Positions 9,901 through 16,957 of a DNA stretch of 49,523 bases are shown here, piece after piece; the first letter of the stretch is position 1; the number at the start of each line of letters is the position of its first letter. Made by a program: the position numbers and the translations under genes. Under the pieces are notes generated by a model. It was not told the DNA's origin. It saw only the letters and a program-made list of their open reading frames with translations, and searched no databases. This DNA is from an uncultured Ignavibacterium sp. (GTDB taxonomy: Bacteria > Bacteroidota > Ignavibacteria > Ignavibacteriales > Ignavibacteriaceae). The stretch covers positions 1 through 49,523 of the forward strand of contig CALEBT010000040.1 in the NCBI GenBank assembly GCA_937942875.1, read 5' to 3'.

Positions 9901-10518
9901 AAATGATATTAAATTTAATCCACCATATCCGACAGGTTTTTCAGCTTCAAAAAATTTTTCTGTGTTTTCGATTAAGTTTTTATAGGAAGTTTCTTTTGCT
10001 AGTTTTTCATCAGAGTACAATTCTTTCAATTGATAAGTTGCCGGATTTATATTTTCAATATTCAGGAGAATAATTTCTTCTAAGATTATTTCTTTGTTGG
10101 ATTTAGTTTCGGTTTTAGAATTAAGATATTCTTTTGCTGTTAATTTATTCTGATAAACCTGCAACGGTGGAAATTCTTCTACGAATTTCAGCATAGTGTT
10201 TTCTAGTTGATCCTCTGAAATACTGCTCTTTAAAAACTCAATTGTTCTTTGAAATACGCCTGGATTTTCATTTTCTTCATATTTTCTCACCATCAGATGG
10301 AAAATTTCGTGCAATAAACCGAGTGCATTTAGTTGGCCTGCAGTTATCAGTTCATTTGATTTACCTTCATTTAAGCGAACTTTGTTTATTTTATCACTAA
10401 GAATTCGGGCAGTATTAAAATTATTTATTATTAAATCACCTTGAAGTGAAAAAAGATTTTCTTCGAATTGATATTTTATTCTTGATTGTTTTGAAACGTG
10501 AAAATAGTAAGTAATCAT
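6967..10518 (-). CDS. large cytoplasmic GH13-family (alpha-amylase fold) protein
   Basis: A 1183-residue protein with an alpha-amylase (GH13) barrel in the middle, about residues 320-760. Seen motifs: LARWNFNALWLIGIWER; SSDMVPNHTG (region I, 421-430); PIIRFDAAMTL (region II, Asp543 as nucleophile); LLLAEAFW (region III, Glu608 as acid/base); and NFMSNPDEE (region IV, Asp669), where the usual NHD is NPD. All three catalytic carboxylates are therefore present. Residues 1-315 and 770-1183 match nothing I recognise; the N-terminal part is helical and holds an HExxH-like motif (HEIFH, 70-74). There is no signal peptide, so it is probably cytoplasmic and acts on glycogen, maltooligosaccharides or a phosphorylated sugar. 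Hydrolase versus transferase cannot be decided. It lies 176 bp downstream of the amidoligase operon, same strand, perhaps separately transcribed. Confidence 0.85.
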   Translation of the reverse strand: MITYYFHVSKQSRIKYQFEENLFSLQGDLIINNFNTARILSDKINKVRLNEGKSNELITAGQLNALGLLHEIFHLMVRKYEENENPGVFQRTIEFLKSSISEDQLENTMLKFVEEFPPLQVYQNKLTAKEYLNSKTETKSNKEIILEEIILLNIENINPATYQLKELYSDEKLAKETSYKNLIENTEKFFEAEKPVGYGGLNLISFLRKPVIANPYNIDLQLDFIKENWKDFIGEDYFIKILSGKDLIYEDSKIFVKHGGGEKGTPPVPKYEFDFEYYQSLKQKVEEGKKLSPEEYEYYQLEIKKFTPDIEWMPNVVMIAKNTFVWLDQLSKKYKREIKRLDQIPDEELDQLARWNFNALWLIGIWERSSASQKIKQMTGNPDAAPSAYSLYDYVIAKELGGEESFQNLKHKCWQRGIRLSSDMVPNHTGIFSKWVIEKPGYFIQNHFPPFPVYKFTGPNLSDDPRFEIRIEDQYFNRTDAAVVFERIDRLTGERRYIYHGNDGTNMPWNDTAQLNLLLPEVRESLIQTIIQVAKKTPIIRFDAAMTLTKKHYQRLWFPIPGTGGAIPSRAEHGLTRSQFDEKMPNEFWREVVDRINSEMPDTLLLAEAFWLMEGYFVRSLGMHRVYNSAFMHMFMKEENLKYKELIKNTLLYDPEILKRYVNFMSNPDEETAVNQFGKGDKYFGVATIMVTMPGLPMFAHGQVEGFSEKYGMEYKRAYYNETPDEHLIWKHVKEIFPLMKKRYLFSQVNNFNLYDFIDTENEVNDNVFAYSNSFGEEKALVIYNNSYYQTFGRIDFSCNKIISNSSATMNIRIADALGFTNSTNHFYICKDFVKNDEFIFKGNDVWTFGIHFQLSGYERKVFLNFKEIVDYEGRYNKVYNHLQGKGVKSIEAVLKEIELEPLHFAMVNWLTSDNVVKFFDGEIILKDDYYSSKFISELNKFDTQIEIDTLKEKLSKSIEKLETFFSKISSTADDNIKVENKNNFVLELTETKTNKIVKSHLFIYEILKLFNLNDDTDLNIFDNYLLWKPLYEVFGYLNYGNETSLRYDILSLTNLIENIDNIYNNYYELKTGSKKKKVSFDDIKDEITVILEQESVKNFIHYHFFENTEYFNKERFQFLINNILFIWNYERFKTENNKLNEKEFKERSKFSQFLITNLFEAAEKSEYKFHNLLNTLMIKINN

Positions 10519-10694
10519 ATTTTATTGATAAGAATTTTATTTTATTGGCTAATATAATAAATAGACTTTGATATGTTATTTATACTAATTTTTTGCTTAA
10601 TAGCGACAGATACTGGGTAGTATAAACCTTCAATTTCAAATCAACACAAGTGTTTGGTATTTAATGGTGATTTTCTTAATACATCTGTTAAAAA

Positions 10695-11879
10695 TTACTC
10701 TTTATGATAAGCTACACTTGAGCCAACCCAGGTTTTATTTTTATTGAAATCAACTCCCATCATTTTACCTTTGCTTGTTCGAATTAGGTTTAATACAAGT
10801 TCAGGTTTTGAAGAGTTTTCTTCCCATAAATACATCATTCTGATTTCGACTTTTGAATAATCATCGGGAGTTTTAATTACAGGAGCATATTCTACTTTCT
10901 TTTGAAGAATATAATTATCTCTATCAGAGATTGAATCTAATTTTTCTTTTGTTACATCGACATCAACGCCTAATCCGGCAAATGAGAAAAGTGGTTTTAG
11001 TACAAAATCAGACAGACTTTCAGGATATTTCTCAAGTTGATTTAAGAAATAGCATTCAGGAACGTATTTCCCACTAAGTTGTGGTAATGTAAACTTACTG
11101 ATTCTGAAAAACCAATTCGGATGTCCAACCCAGTGAACATCAACTTCGTCAAGCAAACTAAATTCTGACTGAATATTTTTTCTGATCAGTTCATCGAAAA
11201 TTACACGATTGTAAATTCTCCTAACTGGTATTTCAATTGAACCATCTTTATAAAATAAATTCTTTCCACGCCTGATTACATCAGTAATGCAAACAGATTT
11301 AATCCCACAAAGCTCTTCCATTGCAGCAAAATCAACTCTTGTTTTTTGATTTTGTGGTTCAATTTCAAGTAATATCACGTTTTCAGGATTTTCATTCCCC
11401 AAAATTATCTTTTTTAATTTCTCGATATAGGTTTGCTCATTATAATTATTGAAGAAAGCCGTAAAATTTTCAGGTATATGGAAATATTTTCTTATTGCTT
11501 TATCAAGATATAACTGATAACCGTAAAGAGTTGGAAAACCTTGCAACTCAATCAGTTTAGGAATATAATTATCTCCGTCTTTGGTTATTGCAAAATCTAG
11601 TGACAGAAAAATCGGATGTGAACTATCATTCGGAACAACCAAATCTTTAGGAATAGCATTAACGGAATTTTTTAGAAATTCCGGTTTACAAAGCTGATTG
11701 GTAATATCATCACAGGCTTTAAATAATTCACTTTTAAATTCATCTGACAGAAAAAGCGGGGTTTCACAAACCCTGAAGTCAGTTGGATACTTAAAAACAG
11801 AGTTTAGGTAATCAAGAAAATTTTTATAATTTATTTCATTGAACTCAGAATTAAACTTATTTCTTATCTCTTCAATCAT
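10695..11879 (-). CDS. probable circularly permuted ATP-grasp protein, last gene of ligase operon
   Basis: A 394-residue protein not confidently assigned to a named family. The C-terminal third looks like an ATP-grasp fold: DFVLKPLFSFAGLGVDVD (Lys295 and a glycine-containing loop at 299-304), ILQKKVEYAPVI (324-335, resembling the hinge that contacts adenine) and EIRMMYLW (345-352, with the conserved Arg). The metal-ligand motif, normally C-terminal, seems to lie far upstream in FLSLDFAITKDGDNYIPKLI followed by ELQGFPT (91-117). That order recalls circularly permuted ATP-grasp proteins such as glutathionylspermidine synthase-like enzymes. It would join a carboxylate to an amine through an acyl phosphate. 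It starts 18 bp after the amidotransferase stop and closes the five-gene operon. Fold inferred from motifs only; substrate unknown. Confidence 0.65.
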   Translation of the reverse strand: MIEEIRNKFNSEFNEINYKNFLDYLNSVFKYPTDFRVCETPLFLSDEFKSELFKACDDITNQLCKPEFLKNSVNAIPKDLVVPNDSSHPIFLSLDFAITKDGDNYIPKLIELQGFPTLYGYQLYLDKAIRKYFHIPENFTAFFNNYNEQTYIEKLKKIILGNENPENVILLEIEPQNQKTRVDFAAMEELCGIKSVCITDVIRRGKNLFYKDGSIEIPVRRIYNRVIFDELIRKNIQSEFSLLDEVDVHWVGHPNWFFRISKFTLPQLSGKYVPECYFLNQLEKYPESLSDFVLKPLFSFAGLGVDVDVTKEKLDSISDRDNYILQKKVEYAPVIKTPDDYSKVEIRMMYLWEENSSKPELVLNLIRTSKGKMMGVDFNKNKTWVGSSVAYHKE

Positions 11880-11897
11880 AAATTTCCCTGAAATTGT

Positions 11898-12731
11898 TTA
11901 AGCTGTTACTGATATTAATTCATCAATAGCATTTTTGAGAAAACCAGGTAAAACTGTCTGTCTGGTTTTTATTATTTTTTGCGGGTCTTTTAGCCATTCA
12001 ATCATTTCAAAATATTTATCTTCATTATATCTCTTGATTACATATTCTTTTCTCTCTGGCTGTCTGAAGTGATAAAGCATACTTGCAGGGTCTGCTTCAG
12101 GATGAAATTGCGTCCCGACTATCTCATCTGAAATTCTAACTGCAGTAATAGCCGGATTATCTTTGTTCTCTTCCTCAGGAATTTCCCAGGATAATATTGA
12201 GGCACCGAGTTCGTTAAGAATTTTATTATTTGCATCAACAACTTGCCAATGCCTAATATCAGCGGCATAGAAAGGATCAGGTAAATTTTTTAATATGAAA
12301 TCAGAATTTCCATCTTCTGTTTTGGCAAATGGCATTACACCGAAAGAATTGATAAATCTTTTGTTAACTTCACCAAATTGGAAAAATCTTGCCATCATTT
12401 GAAAAGAATGGCAGATGAAAAACATATACTTTTTCTTCTCTGGATTAGTCTGATTATAATTCCAAATTCTATCTAAAAGATTAAAATATTTTTTCTCCCA
12501 TTCTGTTCCTTCACCCTCGAAAGGGCTTCCGGGACCTCCGGAAGAAATAAAAATATCATAATCCAATGAAGGGATTATATTTTTGTATCGCGTTTCAAAA
12601 ACGTCGTAGCTAATATCAAAATTATAGTTGTCTGAAACTTCCTTTACAATATCTCTTATACACCGCATTCCCTCATTTGGTTCATTATTATATAAGTCAA
12701 TCGTCGTGATTTTGATTTCTTGTTTCTGCAT
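11898..12731 (-). CDS. class I glutamine amidotransferase-like protein
   Basis: A 277-residue protein (282 if a TTG at 12746 is used). It has the class I amidotransferase layout: FISSGGPGSPFEGEG (oxyanion region), MFFICHSFQMMARFF (nucleophile, Cys107 from the ATG) and GTQFHPEADPASM (His210 and Glu212), so the Cys-His-Glu triad is complete. Such domains release ammonia from glutamine or act as related hydrolases. The nucleophile elbow is unusual: both glycines of the common G-x-C-x-G are replaced (F-I-C-H-S). ATG 12731 is preferred because a GAAAG sequence lies about 8 nt upstream; the TTG immediately follows the stop of the ligase gene and lacks a ribosome site. Beside two ATP-grasp proteins and a GCS2 ligase, it could supply ammonia for amidation or cleave a gamma-glutamyl bond. 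Confidence 0.85.
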   Translation of the reverse strand: MQKQEIKITTIDLYNNEPNEGMRCIRDIVKEVSDNYNFDISYDVFETRYKNIIPSLDYDIFISSGGPGSPFEGEGTEWEKKYFNLLDRIWNYNQTNPEKKKYMFFICHSFQMMARFFQFGEVNKRFINSFGVMPFAKTEDGNSDFILKNLPDPFYAADIRHWQVVDANNKILNELGASILSWEIPEEENKDNPAITAVRISDEIVGTQFHPEADPASMLYHFRQPERKEYVIKRYNEDKYFEMIEWLKDPQKIIKTRQTVLPGFLKNAIDELISVTA

Positions 12732-12746
12732 TCTTAAAACTTTCAA

Positions 12747-13865
12747 TTAAGACTTTAAATTCAGACCGTAGTGTGTTTCATCAATTATGTAATCAACAAC
12801 GTTTTTGAGATCTCTGGATTGTTCATAAACATCAAGTTGTCTATCAGCACCAGTTCCCATTTCGAGAATCTTTTTAACATAATGAGCTTCTTCTCTGCAG
12901 TTAAGTTCATCTACAACATCATCAATAAAGTCAAGTAATTCGTCTGCTAATTTCTTGAATTCAACTTCTTCTTGTTTTCCGAAATCAATTAATTTGCCGT
13001 GTATTCCATATCTGGCGGCACGCCATTTATTCTCTGCAATTAACGCTCTTCTATAAAGTCTGAATCCAAGATTTTGTTTTATGAGTTTATATAATTTAGC
13101 AGTAATTCCTTGAATAAGAGCAGTAAGACAAATTGTTTCATCCACCCGCATCGGGACATCGCATACTCGGTATTCGAGTGTATGAAAATATGGATGAACT
13201 CTTATATCCCACCAAATTTTTTTTGCATCGTCAATGCAGTTAGTTTTTATGAGTAAGTTAACATAATTGTCATATTCAGACAGACTCATAAAGAAATCAG
13301 GAATTCCGGTTCGTGGAAATCTATCAAAGACTTTACTTCTGTAAGATTTGAAGCCAGTATTTCTTCCAAGCCAGAAAGGTGAATTTGTGGATATGGCAAA
13401 TATATGTGGAAGAAAATATCTTGCAGCATTCATTATATGAATTGCAATTTCTCTGCTATCAACTCCAACGTGAACGTGAAGTCCAAAAATCAAATTGGCT
13501 CTCGCAACTTGTTGAAAATCATCAACTATGTTTTTGTATCTTGGATTAGAAGTAATTCGTTGATCTTTCCAGTGCGAAAAAGGATGTGTTCCGGCTGCAG
13601 CAATTCTTAGATTATTCTCGATTGCAAGTTTTGCCAAATCAGTTCTTAATTTGCTTACCTGCTCTCTGGCGTCTTTCACATTTTTACAAATATCTGTTCC
13701 CAATTCAACTACAGACTGATGCATTTCAGGCTTAACTCTTTCTTTAAGAATCAACTTACCGCTATCAAGAATCTGCTCAATATGAGATTTCAATTCTCTG
13801 CTGACAGGATCAACTATTTGAAATTCTTCTTCAACTCCTAATGTGAATATTTCGGGATTTAACAT
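12747..13865 (-). CDS. carboxylate-amine ligase, YbdK/GCS2 family
   Basis: A 372-residue member of the type 2 glutamate-cysteine ligase (GCS2, COG2170/YbdK) family, of the glutamine synthetase-like fold, which joins the gamma-carboxylate of glutamate or a related acid to an amine using ATP. Signatures: TLGVEEEFQIVDP at 8-20 (metal-binding Glu cluster), PEMHQSVVELGTDIC, AAAGTHPFSHW, ANLIFGLHVHVGVD and WWDIRVHPYFHTLEYRVCD. Length equals E. coli YbdK, which has weak glutamate-cysteine ligase activity. It starts 14 bp after the upstream ATP-grasp stop and its stop lies 15 bp before the preferred start of the amidotransferase, so tight co-transcription is expected. The amine partner is unknown. 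No glutathione synthetase was recognised nearby, though the classical ATP-grasp enzyme could play the second-step role. Confidence 0.93.
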   Translation of the reverse strand: MLNPEIFTLGVEEEFQIVDPVSRELKSHIEQILDSGKLILKERVKPEMHQSVVELGTDICKNVKDAREQVSKLRTDLAKLAIENNLRIAAAGTHPFSHWKDQRITSNPRYKNIVDDFQQVARANLIFGLHVHVGVDSREIAIHIMNAARYFLPHIFAISTNSPFWLGRNTGFKSYRSKVFDRFPRTGIPDFFMSLSEYDNYVNLLIKTNCIDDAKKIWWDIRVHPYFHTLEYRVCDVPMRVDETICLTALIQGITAKLYKLIKQNLGFRLYRRALIAENKWRAARYGIHGKLIDFGKQEEVEFKKLADELLDFIDDVVDELNCREEAHYVKKILEMGTGADRQLDVYEQSRDLKNVVDYIIDETHYGLNLKS

Positions 13866-13879
13866 AAAATTATCCTTAA

Positions 13880-14839
13880 TCAGATTTTTATTGGTTTATT
13901 GTTAACAAATGCATTTACAAATTCTCCCCAGGTTAAATTATTCTGACCTGGTTTATGTGCTTTGGCTCTTCTGATAGCCATATTGGCTGCGGCTTCAACA
14001 ATCCATTCGAAATTATCGAGCCCGACAGAATTAACGTCGGCATCTGGTGCGGGATTACAAAAATCAATTGCATAAGGGACACCATCTCTGACTGCAAATT
14101 CAACTGTATTGAAATCATATCCCAAAGCAACATTAAGAGCTACAACGCCATCGTGAACTTTTTCTAATAATTTTTTCTCAATTGGTTTTGGATTTCTTAC
14201 ATATCGAAGATGATGTGGTTGTTTTGGATCATACTGCATTATATGAACATCTTTTCTATCGAGGCAATAGCATCTGAAATATTCTGTAAAAATAATTTCT
14301 TCTTGTAACATCATAACTAATTGACCTGTTTCATTATATGCCTGAAAGAATTCTTCAGGGGAATTAAGTTTATAAACATTTTTCCATCCACCGCCTGCAA
14401 AGGGTTTAAAGTATGCAGGAAATCCTACATAATTAAAAATACCTTCCCAATCCAAAGGATAAGCTAAGTTTCTGAAAGAACGCTCATTTGTATCAGGTGG
14501 ATGCTGATTTGATGGAAGGATAACTGTTTTAGGAACTGCAACTCCAATTTTAGTTGCTAGTGCATTATTAAAAAATTTATCATCTGCTGTCCACCAAAAT
14601 GGATTATTAATAACTGCGGTTCCGGTTAAGGCTTCATTTTTTAACATAGCTCGATAGAAGGGAACATCCTGAGAGATTCTGTCAATAATAACATCATAAC
14701 CCAAAGGCTCTCCCTGAACTACCTTTTCAACTTTCACAAACTCTGCTGAAATATCTTTTTCTCCTTTAGAGTTTACTCTTTCAACAAATGCCGGTGGAAA
14801 AGTGGTTTCCTGGCCGAACAATATTCCTATTTTTTTCAT
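13880..14839 (-). CDS. ATP-grasp ligase of the D-Ala-D-Ala/RimK fold
   Basis: A 319-residue ATP-grasp enzyme in the normal domain order. Visible elements: N-terminal alpha/beta domain (KKIGILFGQETTFPPAFVE); ATP-binding Lys145 in GFPAYFKPFAGGGWKNVYKL with its glycine loop at 148-155; hinge LVMMLQEEI (174-182); FRCYCLDRKDVHIM, whose Arg189 fits the gamma-phosphate-binding residue; and metal ligands Glu247 in NTVEFAVRDG, Asp259 and Asn262 in YAIDFCNPAPDAD. This is a complete active site for forming acyl-phosphate and then an amide or ester. Sequence alone does not give the substrates. AAGGAGT precedes ATG 14839, 9 bp after the esterase stop. It is the second gene of the operon and the likely partner of the GCS2 ligase, by analogy with two-step gamma-glutamyl peptide synthesis. 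Confidence 0.88.
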   Translation of the reverse strand: MKKIGILFGQETTFPPAFVERVNSKGEKDISAEFVKVEKVVQGEPLGYDVIIDRISQDVPFYRAMLKNEALTGTAVINNPFWWTADDKFFNNALATKIGVAVPKTVILPSNQHPPDTNERSFRNLAYPLDWEGIFNYVGFPAYFKPFAGGGWKNVYKLNSPEEFFQAYNETGQLVMMLQEEIIFTEYFRCYCLDRKDVHIMQYDPKQPHHLRYVRNPKPIEKKLLEKVHDGVVALNVALGYDFNTVEFAVRDGVPYAIDFCNPAPDADVNSVGLDNFEWIVEAAANMAIRRAKAHKPGQNNLTWGEFVNAFVNNKPIKI

Positions 14840-14848
14840 ATATACTCC

Positions 14849-15574
14849 TTAAGTTTTTGTTATTTCTAAAATGTAATTACGGAACATATCTAACCACCAA
14901 TGCCAATCGTGTCCTGTATCTTTTCTAATCTGCAATTCGTGTTCAACATTTTTTGACTTTAATATTTTCGATAGATTCGAATTCTCTGGTAAACAAAAAT
15001 CGCTATCACCTGTTCTTAAAGAAATATTTATTTTTTTTATTCTGTTTAAATACCAATCATCCTCCAGATTTGGTAAATAGTCGGGAGGATTATTGAAATA
15101 ACAATTATCATCATAGTAACCATAGATAAACTGTTTTATATCATAAGCACCGCCCATCGTTAATAAATGCGAAACTTTCTCCGGATGTCTGAAAGCCGTA
15201 TTTGCGGCGTGATAAGCACCAAAACTACAACCTGTTAAACCAACTTTTTTATATCCGGTTTTGTGGATAGCAAATTCAATAACATCATTAAGAATACATT
15301 TTTCATAATCATTATGTCTTAAAACTCTATTCGCAGGTTCTGTTGAATAGTTATACCAACTTTCGTTGTTTATACTATCAGGACAGAATATCATAATTTT
15401 ACCATCATCAATCAGGTCTGATATTGAATTTATAAGCCCTCTATCTTTAGCTTCGTAATATTTTCCACCTGAGGTTGGAAAAATAATAAATGGTAAACCT
15501 TTTTCACCAAAAGTCAACATATCAAAATCTCTGTTCAGATACAAAGAATTCCATTGATAATAATTTTCAATCAT
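14849..15574 (-). CDS. esterase-like alpha/beta hydrolase, first gene of ligase operon
   Basis: A 241-residue alpha/beta hydrolase related to the esterase D/antigen 85 (putative esterase) family. Nucleophile elbow GLTGCSFGAYHA gives Ser117. The acid is probably in RTGDSDFCLPE (Asp190 or Asp192) and the base in TGHDWHWWLDMF (His222). The N-terminal NRDFDMLTFGEKGLPFIIFP fits the first strands of the fold. There is no signal peptide, so it is cytoplasmic. It starts the ligase operon, with a good TAnnTTTG box about 50 bp upstream at 15626-15633. In such a cluster it may release, transfer or hydrolyse an acyl or aminoacyl product, but this is inferred from its neighbours only. Confidence 0.85.
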   Translation of the reverse strand: MIENYYQWNSLYLNRDFDMLTFGEKGLPFIIFPTSGGKYYEAKDRGLINSISDLIDDGKIMIFCPDSINNESWYNYSTEPANRVLRHNDYEKCILNDVIEFAIHKTGYKKVGLTGCSFGAYHAANTAFRHPEKVSHLLTMGGAYDIKQFIYGYYDDNCYFNNPPDYLPNLEDDWYLNRIKKINISLRTGDSDFCLPENSNLSKILKSKNVEHELQIRKDTGHDWHWWLDMFRNYILEITKT

Positions 15575-15625
15575 TTTTTATAAAAAATTGGGAGAATTTA
15601 AACAACGTTATTGCTCTTTCAGGGG

Positions 15626-15633
15626 CAAATATA
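15626..15633 (-). promoter_or_regulatory. candidate -7 box for the amidoligase operon
   Basis: On the minus strand the sequence reads TATATTTG, an exact match to the Bacteroidota -7 consensus TAnnTTTG. The -33 element is poor: ATTG occurs 21 nt upstream rather than TTTG at about 19. It lies 51 bp ahead of the esterase start, the first gene of the operon. Confidence 0.42.
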
Positions 15634-15700
15634 GGAAAAACAAAGTGAACAATGCAATTTTTAATTTTATTTTAAAGAATTAACACAAAGTTTTTTCTAA

Positions 15701-15734
15701 TTTGGATTAAATCTTTTCAAAAAAGCTATTTTTG
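15701..15734 (+). promoter_or_regulatory. candidate promoter for dapF
   Basis: TTTG at 15701-15704 and TATTTTTG at 15727-15734 match the Bacteroidota -33 and -7 elements, separated by 22 bp (slightly long). The predicted transcript would start about 15 bp before the dapF ATG. It shares the 181-bp divergent spacer with the promoter candidate of the ligase operon. Confidence 0.4.
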
Positions 15735-15755
15735 CAACAATAAAATCAGGAATTT

Positions 15756-16610
15756 ATGAGTAAAATAAAATTTCACAAACTAACCGGTGCAGGAAATGAT
15801 TTTATTTTCATTGATTTAATTGAAAATCGGGATTTTTCAATCAGCTCCGATTTAATTAAAAAATTCTGCGACAGAAGGTTTGGAATTGGCGCAGATGGAG
15901 TAATAGTCATCTCAGATGTCCCTGATTATTCGTTTAATATGGAATATTATAATTCTGATGGTTCAAAAGGAAGTTTATGTGGTAATGGAGCAAGATGTTC
16001 AATCTGGTATTCGAATATCTCTGGAAGAAGTAAAGATAATTTTGTACGATTTCTTTGTGACCAGGTTGAATACTCCGGCGAAGTTATTAACAAGGAATTA
16101 ACTAAATTTTACTTAAAAACCCCAACACAAGTTAAATTGAATTTCAGGGTTAAAGCGGCCGGACAATTGTTAAAAGCCTCGTTCATCAACACAGGTTCAC
16201 CACATTTGGTTATAAATATAAATGATGTTCTTCAGAATATTTCTTTGCCAAATTCTTTTTTTAGTGAACTAAAGAATTTTCCTGTCATTGAATTAGGAAG
16301 AGAATTACGAAATCATCCTGATTTCCATCCACAGGGGACAAACGTTAATTTTTATCAGGAAACAGAAGAAGAAATTATTTTGCGAACTTATGAAAGAGGA
16401 GTTGAAAATGAGACATTAGCTTGCGGGACAGGTTCGGTTGCTGTTGCTATTTTAAGTTTTTTAAACCAAAAAAAATTTCCTCCAATAAAAATAAAAACTT
16501 GGGGAGGCGATTCTTTAATTGTAAATTTCGAAATAGAAAATAAAAGGATAAGAAATTTATCCTTAACCGGGCCGGCAAAACTTGTATTTTCCGGCGAAAC
16601 AGAAATTTGA
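15756..16610 (+). CDS. dapF: diaminopimelate epimerase
   Basis: A 284-residue DapF, which interconverts LL- and meso-diaminopimelate for lysine and peptidoglycan synthesis. The two catalytic cysteines sit in the expected motifs: Cys75 in NSDGSKGSLCGNGARC and Cys223 in NETLACGTGSVAVA. The N-terminal KLTGAGNDFIFID and RRFGIGADGVI are also diagnostic. Length is normal. ATG 15756 has a weak AGGA upstream. It is divergent from the ligase operon and followed 19 bp later by a small protein gene. Activity is confidently predicted. No other lysine-pathway gene is present in this window. Confidence 0.97.
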   Translation: MSKIKFHKLTGAGNDFIFIDLIENRDFSISSDLIKKFCDRRFGIGADGVIVISDVPDYSFNMEYYNSDGSKGSLCGNGARCSIWYSNISGRSKDNFVRFLCDQVEYSGEVINKELTKFYLKTPTQVKLNFRVKAAGQLLKASFINTGSPHLVININDVLQNISLPNSFFSELKNFPVIELGRELRNHPDFHPQGTNVNFYQETEEEIILRTYERGVENETLACGTGSVAVAILSFLNQKKFPPIKIKTWGGDSLIVNFEIENKRIRNLSLTGPAKLVFSGETEI

Positions 16611-16629
16611 AAACTAATCTGGAGAAATA

Positions 16630-16932
16630 ATGTCAAAAGTCATATTTACAGTACAATACGAAATTAAACCAGAAAAAAGAGAAGAATACCTTAGTTCAAT
16701 CAAAGAACTTAAACTTCTCATTAAACCAGAAGGGATGGAATCTTATTCTGTTTATGAGCTGAGAGGTAGGTCAAATAATTTTCAGGAAATTTATGTCTTT
16801 TCATCCGAGGAAGCTTATGATTCTTATGAAGACAGTCTCGATGAAAGGACGAATTTGTTAATAAGTAAAATTACCGAGATGACTATAAAACAGTCTTCAA
16901 AATATTCAACTTTGGTTGAAGTTCAGTTATAA
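16630..16932 (+). CDS. small protein, possible dimeric alpha/beta-barrel fold
   Basis: A 100-residue cytoplasmic protein not assigned to a named family. The pattern VIFTVQYEIKPEKREEYLSS, SYSVYELRGRSNNFQEIYVF and EAYDSYEDSLDER alternates strand, helix, strand, strand and helix, which fits the ferredoxin-like dimeric alpha/beta-barrel (ABM-like) fold. Such proteins include small monooxygenases and many of unknown function; no catalytic residue can be picked out. GGAG just before ATG 16630 supports the start. It lies 19 bp after dapF, and the following TPR gene starts 25 bp after its stop, so the three are probably one transcript. Confidence 0.75.
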   Translation: MSKVIFTVQYEIKPEKREEYLSSIKELKLLIKPEGMESYSVYELRGRSNNFQEIYVFSSEEAYDSYEDSLDERTNLLISKITEMTIKQSSKYSTLVEVQL

Positions 16933-16957
16933 AGTTAAACATTTAGAAGGATTAAAA

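Noticed and set aside
10519-10694. Promoter or small gene in the 176-bp spacer before the GH13 gene
   Set aside because: No TAnnTTTG box, hairpin or coding frame could be supported there.
16916-16957. Longer TTG start for the TPR protein
   Set aside because: It would overlap the previous gene, has no ribosome site, and adds residues before the membrane helix; TTG 16958 with AGAAGG is better.
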